Shown here in pieces: positions 33,563 through 45,820 of a DNA stretch of 64,000 bases; positions within the stretch are counted from its first letter, which is position 1, and every line of letters begins with the position of its first letter. The stretch is from Cladorrhinum sp. PSN259 (taxonomy: Eukaryota > Ascomycota > Sordariomycetes > Sordariales > Podosporaceae): contig MU867133.1 of the NCBI GenBank assembly GCA_033725935.1, forward strand, positions 87,558 to 151,557. Reading direction: 5' to 3'. Under the pieces are notes generated by a model. That model had not been told where the DNA came from. It searched no databases and saw nothing but the letters and a program-made list of their open reading frames with translations. The position numbers and the translations under genes are program-made.

Positions 33563-36500
33563 CTTGGGCAAACCGTCCACAACGGGTCGGGATGGTAGAA
33601 CAATAATCAGGGATTAAGGAGCGGCCCGGAGAATCGACGCGGAGAGATGCCTGCAAGGGAAAGCTTAATTATCAGCAAAACAGCAAATAACAGAAGATAT
33701 GATTCATGAGTCGCGTTATGATTGGAGTCGCATGGGCAATGGGCAGCTGCTTCGGCACGGCTCAAGATTCAAGCACTGGCTAGAGGTAATTGGACCCTGG
33801 AGAGCGAGGAAGGCGCAATCGTGATCGCGTTATTGATTGACCAGGACTTGTCGGCGACAGAAGTCGTATGTCCGCGTGCAAATAGGGAAAACAAGGTGCG
33901 CCGGGGCGGGCACACGAGCCAACTCACCCAAGCTTCTGTCCGGACGAGATTTCTGGAACGACCGACCCCTTGGATAGGCGGTGGGGGGAGCTCTCAGCTG
34001 TCAGCGCGGTGGTTGCCGTGGTTTGTTTTGGTGGTGTGCAATATTTTCTGGCGGTCGACCACAACACTACGAATTAAACAGGCCAGCAATTGAAAGCCGT
34101 TTTGTCGGTCGGGATACCGTGTGATGCAAGTCGCGTCGGATATGGGGTAATTCTGGAGAGGGTGGCCTCGTTCCCTCTGACTGTTGGTGTTGCCTTCAGC
34201 CGTACTCTGGAAATCGAATTCGGGTAATTCTACACAAACGCCAGTGACCGTGGAATTGGCGATGTTGTTTTTAGATCGGGTTCGCAGCCGCGAATTTCAA
34301 GTCGCCCCAACACGACTTGTCGTCTGCGGCCCTTTGCACCAGCACGCAGAAGGTTGATGGATGGCGGGCGATGGTCGTGCGGTGTGGCAGGTGGTGAAAT
34401 GGAGAAGGAGGGAAAAGGCAAGGAAAAGGGAGACAGAACCTAGAAGGGGAAGGCAGCCAGCAGCCAACAGTTCCAGCTAGCGGACAGCCGACAGTGGGTA
34501 GCGGAGTCGACGACCGGGGACAGGGGGGCACCACTGACGAGGCGCACGGCCAGCCAATCCCACAGAAGCAAAGCGCCGGGCAGTGGCTCGCAACTTCTGC
34601 GGGCAACCCGCCGGGAGAGCTAACAGCCAGGGGCCTTTTATTTTTTGCAGGCCCCTTGCCGCAAGGGAAAATGCAAAAGGAACCAGGCGAGAGGCGAGAA
34701 ATCAAAATGGGAAAATGGCAGATCAAGTGCTGGGATGGCTTTTCTGGAGAGCTTCAAGACAGGCCAGGAGAGAGTTGCCTCAATTGTGTTTCGTCAGTCG
34801 ATTCTGGAGCAACTGGCAGGCTTGTTCGCTTCTCCCGTTGTGGAGGACGACTTGGGGCTGTTTCTGCCCCGTGCTTCAATTGACGATTTGGGAACCTCTC
34901 CACTGCCAGATTTGATACGACAATGCAATCTTATGATTGGCAATTCGAGGTCAATTGATCAATCAACTCAACATTGAGCAGATCAATGCGGTCAACAATA
35001 CCGGCCATGGCCGCTCCGTCCGATCAGATCCCGAGGCCGGCCTAAGTGAAAATGGTCGGACGACTACGACGGGTAAAGAGAAAGCAAAAAAAGGAGAAGG
35101 TCCCAAAAAGAGGCCCCAGAAAGAATCCATTTCCCAGCCTCCCCGAGACCAACCCTCATCACCATCTCCACTAAGGACCGCCGGCCCTGGAATGGCACGA
35201 GTTCAATTCAGCGACCAGCGGTCCAACAAAGTTGAGGCCGTGACCGCAACGAACGTCGAGCGAGGTTCGCCAGGAACACATTTATTTTTACCAGAGCATG
35301 CATCAAATACGGAAATACGAAAAAAGGGGCCGTCGTTAGGGTGCATGACGCTACTGCGGAAGCTGGGCAGCGGGCATGCAAACTCAAGTGGGAACCTGTG
35401 GATGGAACTACCAGGGACGTAATCAGGAAGGACGAAAAAAAAAGACGTCGGTAACAGAAACACACAAATAGTGGCGATATCAGGTATATTTGGATGAGAC
35501 TTCGGTGTCGAGATTGAGGACCACCAATCGCCACCGGATCAGGCCGACTTTCTGATTACTGGTGTCAGACGGATGATCACAAGCTTTGGAGGGAAAAAAA
35601 TGCATCCTGTGCAACCTGTAAACAGTAACAGCCTATTGTCTTGGAAACCCTTTCTCTTCCCACCCTCGCCTCGCCTGCGCCGTGCCATGCCACAGATGAA
35701 CGGCAAATGGCTTGCCAAACGATATAAACAACGTGGAACTGGAAATGTGTAAATAGATCTTGACAAGACGGTTGAAGAAGAAGAAAATTAAGCCACGGCT
35801 GGTTCCGGTTTGTTTTAGCAGTGACACCCAGACCGGGTTTTTCACGGGCTGGACCTGGAAGCCGTTCCCCAAAACAAGCGCATGAACCTGAAAAATGACA
35901 ACTGCGTACCCATTTTCAACCTTCCTCTTTTGGGGGGGTTGCCTGTCTCGGCAAAGGGCACAAGGGGGTGACACTGGACTGGAAGAAGCAGGCTGGCCAG
36001 CCTTTTCTCGAACGACGGATCGACTCCGTAAATCAACTGTCGGTCCTTTCTGATCTCAGTGCTCCATCACACCGCTGGTCCGCTGCTCTCTTCTTTTCAC
36101 TGCACCACAACCTTAACCCGCCTCGCTGCAACTTTACTTATTTGGTTGAGACGCCAACCTCAAGCAAGGCGACAAAAAAAAAACCAGGGAAAAAAAAACT
36201 GCCACACTGCCAACTCATCCTCATCATCATCGGTCTGGCAGGGCTTGGCACGGTTTCATGCATACTCAGCTCAAGTAAGAAATAACAGAAATGGAAATAA
36301 GAAAATCCAATAGGCGCTCAGAAGTGACATGCAGGACGGGAAGAGGGGGGGAGGGGGGCGGTTATACGCAGGTCAACTACCGTCTGAAGTATCCATCACT
36401 CGGTGCCCTGGGCGGGAAGGTCTCAACGACGTTCTTACATAGTATAAGTAGAACGGTTTAAACAATCCTCAACTCCCTATTCGTTGCGAAGTGAAATTGA

Positions 36501-37696
36501 AGATTACCTACGCTATCCTCCACAAAAACCAAACTCACCCATCCAAGCCCCGTGATTCGTCCATCCCACCCACCTCCCAATTTCGTTCTAGAACTTCTTT
36601 CCGATGATAACTGTTCCAACGTTAAAAATCAAATCTCTATTGGATGGTCTAGAAGGAAACAATTTCCCCCCCAGAAAATATCCCCTCCCTCATTCTTTTG
36701 CTCTTCTTTCCTTTTCACATCAAAAAAGGGTTCGTCGGAAGCCGCACCTATTCCTACCTGCCGAGTCGAGTCGAATGTTTGCCCCATAAGTACGGATCAC
36801 GGGAATATATTTACGCCACAATCCACCTCAGTCAGGCAAAAAAAGATGTTCAAGAAAGCCCAGCCGCATGAAAATGCTGTGTAACACACAACCTTTTTAG
36901 ACGCCCGTGACGCCCCAAACGTTTGACCATAATCAATCACCCTTTGAAGGGGCCAATCCCCAGCGATCACATGTACAGTACAGTACATGACATGTAGAAG
37001 CTAAATATCTGCTCTCTTATAACTGCCGTAAAATTGATCGAGGTGACCGACTCCTCGGGATCCTGTCTACATTCGACTTGCCGAATACCGAACATGTACG
37101 CATGGAGTGGATGGATGAAAGAACAGCTTCATACATACATAGGTAATGCACGAAATACAGAATAGAGATGTGCCACCAAAGAACGATGCAAGTTTATCAT
37201 GTGTCTTGTTCTCGAAAGTCTGTTGAGTCTGTTTCTGTATGCATTCTTTTCATAAACATTTTCATCAAAACCCATATGTTCCCTCCCATTCCAATAACAG
37301 CGTAAAAAAAAATTTGGTATATCACAAATTATTTGTACAATTTAGTCTGCATGTCTGCCCGCCCTTTCTCTTCCAACCTCCCTTCTGTCTTCTTCCCCAA
37401 GACCATCCAAACAGCGCAAATCCGCAACGCAAAAAGGAAAAAGAATAGAGAAGCCATTCCGTGGAGGTGACAGAAAGAAAAGAAAGCAACCCTCAGTTTT
37501 GTGTCATGTTGTCTGTAGAGTACTCGCTCCGCCGATAACCGCCTTCCCTATTTCCCTTGACCATACTCATCATTTCAATTTGGACAAAACAAACCCAAAC
37601 ATGATTAGATATAAAAAAAAGCCACCTCATTCATCATATCAACCTCACATACCACCCGCACCCCAATCTTCATGTCCTCATGACATTTCTTTCTCC
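33563..37696. other. 4.1-kb intergenic region between casein kinase I and NUP133
   Basis: The first part is the promoter and leader of the kinase gene and the last part the 3' UTR of NUP133. Open frames near 34.3-35.4 kb overlap one another on both strands and match nothing recognised. G- and A-rich runs occur near 36170-36200 and 36340-36360. Confidence 0.5.
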
Positions 37697-40600
37697 TCAA
37701 AGCCCAAACAACCCCTTACCACCTTTCGCCTTCTTAGTAGGAGAAGAAATGGCCTCAAATAGCTTCGCTCCGTTTGCTTGAGCCTTGGCAGCAGTGATGC
37801 GCTTATAAGCCTCGGCAACCGTCTTCTCCGCGGCTTCCTTGGTGGTCCGGTACCACAAATCCAGCTGCGACTTCTCGATATAAGTGCGGAGTTGCTTATC
37901 TTCCCATTTCATGCAGTCAAGCAGCTTGTTGATGAAGGACTCGTCCATCTGCTCGAAGCGGCGATCCACCAACTCGGTGTAGACGCCGAGAGCATCCGAG
38001 GGCTTGACGTAGGGTTGGAACTTGTCGTCTGAATGTTCTGTTGGTGAGTTAGTATGGGTATTTTTATCCAAATAAAATAGAAACTGAGATAACTTACGCT
38101 CATCAATGACGGCAAACAGCGCATGATACGTGGTTGTGTTGCCCACAACCTGCAGCTGATCATCGTCGTCCTTCTCGTTGGTGCTGTTCACAATCTTCCA
38201 GTCATCCCGAATGAAGCATCGGCGCCAGATGAGTCGCTCGGCATTAACGCGCTCCTCACCCTTCAAGCCGTACTTAGCGACTTTAAGAGCCAGGCAAAAC
38301 TGATCACCATTGGCTTCTGCACTGTTGTCGCCCAGCGACGCCAAGGTCAACAGATCGATAAGAGTTGAAGGGTGCAGCGCCTCATGCTTGAGAAGTCGTG
38401 ACAGGCCATCCTCAAACAGCTGATGAAGAGCCTTCTGCCTCTTGGGAATTAGGATACCATGCTCCTTAAGAGCCAATTCCAGCTCGGCTGACTCATCGAC
38501 ACTTTGTTGGATGGTAGGCAGAATCTGGTTGTAGAAGGAGTCTTGGATCTTAATCAGCTCCAGCTCTTGGTCGATCTTTTCAAGATTGGCACCATTCTTG
38601 GCCCAGCTCTCGGAAGCAGCGTTGCTCGCGTTGTCACCGTTCACAGAGTGCTCGGCTTCCTCAGCCATCAGAGCCAGCTTGCCCAGGCTGAGTTCGATCT
38701 TCTTGTTCCAGATTTGCTGTTCCCGGGTGAGCCCGAGATTCAGCAAAGTCTCAGCGGCATGGTCGATGTCCTTCTCTCGCTGGACGTCATTGATCCACGA
38801 GATCTTGGCTAATTCTGGCTTGGTACGCATGAACTTTGTCGCGTAGCCATTCTTGTCATATGGGAAGTCCAACACAGCCTGCACCCCGCTGTTCTCAAGC
38901 AGGACTTCGTAGGCACGGAAGGCAAATCTATCCTCATACTCCTCGAACAGCCTGCCCATCCGCTGCTTTTTTACATCTGCAAGGGCGACGGTCTCCTGGA
39001 TTGTGCTACCAGGGGTGACACCACCCTGGGCGGCTTGTTCCAGAGAATTAATCTGGTGAACCACCAACTCTGCCAGCGCGTCGAAGGAGCTGTACTCCTT
39101 GGCCAACTCAATTGCTTCCTCCCAGAGGCCAAGATCCTTCAACTTCAGAATTTTGGCGTAAACCTCTTCCTCATAACCCTGCTTGTATGTTCTGGCGCGT
39201 TCTTGCGAGGCTGGGTCATCGCTCTGTGAAGCCCACTCGGACTGGTCGAGTAGGCCCGTAAGGTACTGACTGGTAAGAGAGGGGATCAATTCCCGGAGCT
39301 GACGAAGAAGGTTGCCAGTAGCTTGGTTGATGTCCTTTGAGTCGGGGGGATGTGTTTCAAACCATTTATCAGAGAACTCGATCAGGCGCTTGGAATTATG
39401 CAATATGAGCTGGGTAGCAGTCCAGGGCTCTGGAATGGCATTGCCACCTGGAACCTTTGTTGGGTCGACCCCATATTCCCTTGCCCTGGTAGACCGAAAC
39501 TGGCGCGCTTGTGCAAGAGCACCAGTTTTTACTGTGGCAGCTTCCCATGCTAAACGGGTAATGCCAGCCTCGTCCGTCAGGCTTTCGGCATAGGCATACT
39601 TGATGATCTGGTAAGCCCATGCCAGGAAGATATCGAACCTCCACACGTCATGAACAAACCAATGTCGGACAGGATCCACTTCTCCGACGGCCGTGTTAAG
39701 TTCCGTCTTTTGATTTTCGTTTATGTACGTCACGATCTCTGAGATGAGGGTCTTTTTCTCGCTCTTTGGTCGTTCCGCCAGAAACCGTTCATGTTGCTGC
39801 CACACCCATGTCGCAACGGCCATCTTTTCGGCATTGTACAGTAGGAGCCAACGTGTCCGATTATCCAGGTCAACTTTGAGCGTCTTGAGGTAAAGAATAA
39901 GGCCCTCCAAATAGCTGACCCGACCCTTGAGATTGTTCTCGAGAGAAGCTGGTAGAGTTGTGATGAATGGCGTCTTGGAACTGACAATCTCGTTGCTGAC
40001 CTCGATCGCCGCGTTGCCAATTTCTTGGCTGGAAAATGGGAGATCTCTCTTGCCCTGGAAGACCAAGGGATTATCGCCCTTGACACCAAAGAACACGGCC
40101 TGCTCCAGTTTGCTCTTGGCAGTCACTTTTGGTGGTGCGTCAGTAGCGAACCGGTCAACTTCTGTGACTGAAACCCTGACTGTCCCAACACCCTGAAGGA
40201 GCAACACCACACCCGGGTTTTTGGTCCTGTGTCGAGCGGTCCGTTGTTCATCCTGTCCCAGCCCGTGCCCTTGACCAATGCTGCTTGGTTCCTCTGCCCC
40301 AGAACCGACAACCTGCAGCGTGTCCTCATCCCGGAAGTCAATTACATCCTCGAAACTTGCTGGTAATATGTGGGCGTCATCCTGGAGTTGCGCATCGGGT
40401 GACTCGGGTGGTGCAACCATGGAAGCAAGAACCACAGCTCGGTCAAAAATAATGAAGGCAACAAGGCCGGGTCGTGGGAGGTAGATGCGAGGCTTCTCCG
40501 GAGCCCCAGGCCGAGACAGTGTGGTGTATGATGTCAAAGGTCTAACCGTGTCAACTTCGGGTCCATCCTTGGTGATTACAATTTCGACAACTGCGTAACG

Positions 40601-42033
40601 GGACTGGCGCCGGTCGGAAATAGAGACAAGAAGCAATCCGTGCTGTAAGACATCGTTGCTTTGGGTAAGCGCTTTACTGAGCCGGCTCACCTTGACGTAC
40701 TTGTCCTCAAGGCCGCGGGGGACGAATGTGAAATCGAGAACCTCGAAGGTCTCAGGCGCGAACTTCCTGGTAGCATAATCGGCCTCCTGGACTGCTTCAA
40801 TCAACTCGTCTCGTATATCAGCATCTGCCAACAATTCGTGCTGCCCTCCACGATGGATCTTCCACGAAGATATTCTCCCCTTGGAAGTGGCTGCCACTAT
40901 TACCCGCTCTCCGACCTTGGAACCGTAGCTAGCCCGCGCTGCAGCAACTTCTTGCCGGAACGCAGACGGGCTGAAGGCGTTGCGGAGGCTGCCAAAGAAT
41001 CCAAGCGCGTTACTGCTCAAACCGTTGCGAAGAAATTCCACCGAGATCCCAGGCCGTCCGTGAGCATCCCGCACACTCATATATGCCAAACGGCCGGTAC
41101 TGAAAACCAGGATGAAGCCAGCAGACTCGGCGTTAACGATCTGAATGACGTGCTCTCCTGAAAACATTCCCGATATTGTCTCCTCCACTCCGGACCGTTG
41201 CTGTCGGATGAAGTCGAGCGTCGTGGCGCTGGAGATGGACTCCCAGTAGGCGATCTTGCCGCTGACTGGCATAACAACGACGAGGCCTGGCTCGTCCGAG
41301 GATGCAGATGGGGGGACTAAGGAGCCGAGCGGGAGGGGGTCGGTGAGATTCTTGGAAGGATATGGAAGGGTAAAAGTAAACGTCTCGGGGGAAGCGATAG
41401 TCGCCGTGTAGGGCCATACGAAGGCATGGGTATGAGTGAGGGTCAACGCATAGCCGCTGGAGGAGTATATCGCGCCCTGTTGTCGGTCTTTGGAAAAGTT
41501 TAGTACGCCTGGCCCACGATATATCTTGTCTGTCAAGGGCGCAACAAGGTTGGTCTTACTCTGCGCGTCTGCTCGGAGCCTATCCGGCAGCGCTGGTAGC
41601 TTGCTAACTGTGTACGCATTGTTTGTTGTCTGAATGATAGTATCGGGCAGTTAGTTGGTTGTGTTCCTGTTCAGCAGGAGTTGCGATGGTCTGGAGGTCT
41701 ACATACCAAGACAACACTTCCGTCGCCTTTACTTATCCTCTCACCGGCCTTGGGCTTCTTGAATCGGACACTGAGCTCCTTGCGCGGCGCGCTCACGGCG
41801 AGATCTTCGACTCCGTCGCGCTTAGCCAGGGCCATGTCAAGCTTGTCGGATTTGACCTCGAACATCTCAGGTTGGGATTCGAGATTTGTAAAGCTAGTTT
41901 CGGTCAATGGTACCCGCTGGCGCTTTGCCTTGGGCTGCTGTACCGAATGCTCGTTGCTAACGGGTCGCTGGCGGCGACGGCTGCTTCGTGTGCCCTTGGC
42001 GGGGCCGCCTTCTTGGAGAGTGGGCGAAAACAT
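37697..42033 (-). CDS. NUP133: Nucleoporin Nup133
   Basis: Exons 42033-41707, 41629-38098 and 38037-37697, with introns of 77 and 60 nt, encode 1399 aa. Exon 1 is a basic, unstructured N-terminus (MFSPTLQEGGPAKG ... RKELSVRFKKPK). Exon 2 starts TTNNAYTVSKLPALPDRLRAD and continues into the beta-propeller (YRGPGVLNFSKDRQQGAIYS, YALTLTHTHAFVWPY, AYWESISSA, GFILVFSTGRLAYMSVRD). The alpha-helical C-terminal stack of the Nup133/Nup155 class includes FARQFRS-like and DLGLWEEAIELAKEY segments. The length fits fungal Nup133. It is part of the Y-complex (Nup107-160) scaffold of the nuclear pore; yeast Nup133 has an ALPS membrane-curvature motif in the propeller. Intron 2 contains a good branch site (ACTAAC) and is 60 nt, in frame and stop-free, so an unspliced message would still be translatable. 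Confidence 0.92.
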
Positions 42034-43025
42034 TGTCGCGGTCGATGTGATGCGACTCGGAATCTGGGTATTTCGTGTGGGTGATGCGCGACGGGGAATC
42101 CGGTTCGGTCGCTCAGAGCATCGCCGGCTGCAAGAAATGCTCGAAACGCTACTTCAAAATAAATCGATGCGACGGCGTGTTGGATAATGGAGACGTAGGG
42201 TGGGAATTGAAGGCGACGGAAAATACAGCAACTCGTTTGGTTTGACGGACGGGCAGAGGCACGGTGACGAAGCCTTCAACGATTGGACTCTGTTGACTTT
42301 GGCCAAAAATTCCTGGGCCGCAACTGGCTGGGAAGCTGAGAAGCGTGGAGCCAAGCTACCAGCGGCTTCTACACGCTAAGACCGATTGAGAAGTATTTCC
42401 AGGAGCTGGATACAGTGTGAGACAGTGCGTAGCTTGCAAGATGAATGAACGCATGGAGAATAATCGCAATTGAATCGTGAGATTTCATTGACAGATCAGG
42501 AATTCTTGATAGTTATAAACTCCTTTATAGCTTCTAGAGACTTGTAAAAAATTAATTGGGAAACGTTCTATGATTTTTTTGGATATTTGAACATTTCAGC
42601 AAATTCACTCCGCACTGTTGTTGCACTGTTCCCACTTACAACCTTTCAGAATGAGGGCGCACAGACCTGTTGGAAATGCCCGGAGAATATTCCCCAGGGA
42701 GTCAGGGACAGCCCTTTTTTTATCAATGCTGTTTCACCAATTCGAATCTTGGAGGAAAAAGCCAAGATATTTTATTGCCTTTTTACGATACCAATATATT
42801 TTGACTGCATCGGACCAAATACACTTTTACGAAATGAATCCCAGAAAACCCCAGGGAGCGGAATAGACATAGAAGTAGAATCTGGCTGGTGACATCATCG
42901 CCGATTGAAGCATCTAATTACCATATCGCGACCCCAACCCGTCGAACTGTGTTCGGATCATTCAAATTAATTTTTATGTCTCTTTTCTGGCTGGATCCCC
43001 GTCTTTTTTATGTTCCAAGGCCACC
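42034..43025. promoter_or_regulatory. Divergent intergenic region, NUP133 (-) / AFG1-like (+)
   Basis: 992 bases lie between the two starts and must contain both promoters. The middle (about 42430-42980) is AT-rich and holds no recognised gene. Confidence 0.5.
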
Positions 43026-44966
43026 ATGAACCGGGCTGCGACATCGGTCACCATCACTGACCCGTTTATCAAGTATACCTCACTCATAGCCACTGGCGCT
43101 TTCCACCCAGATGCAGCGCAGTACCGTCTGGCTCATCATCTGCAAAAGCTGTACTTGAGATTGAAGGACTATACACCAGCCACCGGATACCGGGCCAGAC
43201 TTCAGCAGGTCGCAAGAATTGTTGATTCAGCTAAACCTGATGATGGACGAGAACTCGCTTCTCCAACTCATCCCATCCGGCGGAACCCTCTTTTTACCCG
43301 GTTCTTTCAGACTAATGAGGCCCGGGATAGCCTCGCACTCACCAGGATTCTGACGAGTCATCAGGCGGCCCTCCGTGTCAGCTCACCTCAGGGGCTGTTC
43401 CTTTCAGGAGAGGTAGGAACGGGCAAGTCAATGCTGATAGATCTCCTGGCCGAAGGACTTCCAACGAACAAGAAGAGAAGATGGCATTACAATACTTTCA
43501 TGCTATATTCATTCTCCAGACTTGAGGAGTATCGAAAATCTCGCTCTAATCAAGACCACGCAGAGTATTCCCTCCTCTGGTTGGCAAAAGAAATGATGGA
43601 GCAGTCTCCCATCTTATTTCTGGACGAATTTCAGCTTCCTGACAGAGCTGCCAGTAAAATCATGAACAACCTTTTCATCGCGTTTTTCCAGCTGGGAGGT
43701 GTTCTCATTGCGTCGTCAAACAGAATGCCTGAAGAGCTTGAAAAGGCTACGGGCGGATACTACTCTCCGCCACCCACTGGCGGCTTGGTAGAAAGAATGC
43801 TGGGTTTGGGTAAGAGTCGATACGGAGAGTTGTTTGGTCAGACAAGCGACTTTGCTGCGTTCCTTGAGGTACTGAGAGCGCGGTGCGAGTTCTGGCATAT
43901 GGAAGGGACTCGCGATTGGAGAAGGAGAGAGACGCACGTTGGTGACTCAAGCGTGGCCGCCCCTTCATCAGAAACGGAATTCTCATCCGAGTCTCTAAAT
44001 ATTTCCGCGTTATCTTCTTACGCACCGGCCAGCGATGCTGAGATGGCTGTGGAAGAAGCCGATGACGGTGTCCAGCAACCGTTTATGTATTTCCTGCTTT
44101 CCCAAGACGAGGGACGCTGGTCAGAAATACAGTCACAAACCAGTGGTTGGGAGCCATCCTCTCTCACAGTCTATGGGAGAAAAGTGACTATCCCACGACA
44201 GCGGGGAGGCGTGTGTCACTGGAACTTTGAGGAGTTGGTCAGCTCCTTCGGTCCAGCTGACTACATCACTCTTGCCTCCAACTACCATACGTTCATCATT
44301 GACAAAGTTCCTGTCTTGACCCTCGCGACGAAAAACGAAGCAAGACGGTTCATTACCTTGCTTGACGCACTGTACGAGTCAAAGTGCAAGTTAGTCATCT
44401 GCGCCAAAGTAGGCCCTGATGACCTGTTCTTCCCCGAAATGCAGAAGAGGGCAAATTCTACGGGAGACTCATCTCCATCGAGCGGACTAGGTGAAGTGCC
44501 GGATGCCACATACTCGGAAACCATTGCGGAGGTATATCAAGACCAAATGGCGCCCTTTCGCCCAAATATTTCTACATACGCGGAGGCATCACCAAATGCC
44601 AAGTACGACCCAGATCAAGACTCAGATTTCGGCAAGGAGCAAGACGTCAAGATTGATTTCAACAAAACGGGAGCATTTACTGGAGAGGACGAGCGTTTTG
44701 CATACAAGCGAGCCACGAGCCGACTTTGGGAGCTTTGCAGTGCGCAATGGCATTCCCGGACCGGAGAGTGGTGGCAACCTTTGGCTAAGGAAGCAAGACA
44801 TTGGGAGAGTTGCGAGGCATCGACTCCTCTTCCTGCGCACTATTCCAAGACGCCTTCAAGTGAGATAACGATGGGCGAGTCGGTTGAGCTCGATGAGCCC
44901 GCTGGTTTGGAGAGACTCAAAATTTCAGAGTTGAAGGCTGGCCAGCAGCTCAGACAGAAACGGTAA
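43026..44966 (+). CDS. AFG1-like ATPase (mitochondrial AAA protein)
   Basis: Single exon, 646 aa, starting at ACCATGAACC. The N-terminal region has DPFIKYTSLIATGAFHPDAAQYRLAHHLQKLY, typical of the AFG1/LACE1 family. Walker A is GEVGTGKS (128-135) and Walker B ILFLDEFQ (196-203), followed by the conserved VLIASSNRMPEEL sensor region. FEELVSSFGPADYITLASNYHTFIIDKVPVL is the family's C-terminal hallmark. Two acidic/serine-rich insertions (about 305-345 and 475-560) make it longer than yeast Afg1. AFG1 proteins in the mitochondrial inner membrane assist turnover of respiratory-chain subunits. A classical targeting peptide is not obvious. Divergent from NUP133. Confidence 0.92.
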   Translation: MNRAATSVTITDPFIKYTSLIATGAFHPDAAQYRLAHHLQKLYLRLKDYTPATGYRARLQQVARIVDSAKPDDGRELASPTHPIRRNPLFTRFFQTNEARDSLALTRILTSHQAALRVSSPQGLFLSGEVGTGKSMLIDLLAEGLPTNKKRRWHYNTFMLYSFSRLEEYRKSRSNQDHAEYSLLWLAKEMMEQSPILFLDEFQLPDRAASKIMNNLFIAFFQLGGVLIASSNRMPEELEKATGGYYSPPPTGGLVERMLGLGKSRYGELFGQTSDFAAFLEVLRARCEFWHMEGTRDWRRRETHVGDSSVAAPSSETEFSSESLNISALSSYAPASDAEMAVEEADDGVQQPFMYFLLSQDEGRWSEIQSQTSGWEPSSLTVYGRKVTIPRQRGGVCHWNFEELVSSFGPADYITLASNYHTFIIDKVPVLTLATKNEARRFITLLDALYESKCKLVICAKVGPDDLFFPEMQKRANSTGDSSPSSGLGEVPDATYSETIAEVYQDQMAPFRPNISTYAEASPNAKYDPDQDSDFGKEQDVKIDFNKTGAFTGEDERFAYKRATSRLWELCSAQWHSRTGEWWQPLAKEARHWESCEASTPLPAHYSKTPSSEITMGESVELDEPAGLERLKISELKAGQQLRQKR

Positions 44967-45820
44967 CGGAAGCAACCTCATATTGATATACCGGCTTCCT
45001 GGAATTTGTATGATGACGATCGCAAGTGGATCTCGTTGTTTACTGTCCCTAACGGTGTGCCAATTCCCAACCGCACTTCTAGATGTCGTGTGCCGTCCTG
45101 AAAAGCTCGGTAGCACGGGCGAACCAGGAAATTCGGTCGACTACTCGCTCGCCCCCTGCTTTTTGGGTGTAGTGCCGCATGACGGGAGCAACATGGCTGG
45201 CGTGTTAGACGATTGGTGGTCAAACTATGTGGGGAAAAATAGATGAAGTTACATCTGTTTTACTAGTACCGTCTTCCTCTCCGAATCTTCCGCAGACGTA
45301 TCACACATCGTATCTCGAATCTCGATTGACCACATCAAAATGTCTGGTGCATCTTCAGAGGCACTTGAAGTCTTTATGAATGCCATGTAAACTGCCGGTT
45401 TTGCCGGCAATCCTCCCCGAATGAAAATCAGGAGTGATCCTTGATGCAACACCCCCGGAGCAAGCCCCGCCGTTTTTTCCTCTTTGCGAACCTGGGATTT
45501 AACGTTGTTGGTTGGATTCATGGAGCACCCCTCAAAACCAAGACCACTCATCACATCTTGTCCAAAGCTCGGCTGGTTCCGGATTCCGGGAGTGCGAAGT
45601 AGGTTGTACTTAATATATTGCATTGATGTTACGACGCAAAGAGACTAACAGTAAGAGTCGTGAGTGAGACCGGGTCGATGTGAGGACAAGACGCCTTGTG
45701 AACAACCCTTTCCCTTTACCTACCTGTCTCATTAAATCTGCTTTCCCTCATTGATCCCTTCTGCAACTTTAATGCGTCCCTTGGATAACCAACCACCAGG
45801 CGGTTGATGGTGCTGCCTCA
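44967..45820. other. Intergenic region between AFG1-like and GT90 genes
   Basis: It contains the 3' UTR of the ATPase gene, a weak minus-strand open frame (listed) and the GT90 promoter. Confidence 0.5.
45249..45623 (-). CDS. Possible hypothetical protein (124 aa)
   Basis: An ATG-started frame of 124 codons with fairly gene-like codon choice, not overlapped by another gene. It is mildly hydrophobic in the middle (LLIFIRGGLPAKPAVYMAFI) with a polar C-terminus, no domain recognised and no obvious signal peptide. It could be a real orphan, a 3' exon of a gene I cannot assemble, or chance. Confidence 0.25.
   Translation of the reverse strand: MQYIKYNLLRTPGIRNQPSFGQDVMSGLGFEGCSMNPTNNVKSQVRKEEKTAGLAPGVLHQGSLLIFIRGGLPAKPAVYMAFIKTSSASEDAPDILMWSIEIRDTMCDTSAEDSERKTVLVKQM

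Noticed and set aside
34271..35422. Overlapping frames on both strands between casein kinase I and NUP133
   Set aside because: They are mutually overlapping, low-complexity (Pro/Cys/Ser or Lys-rich) and match no family; they are probably promoter or leader sequence.
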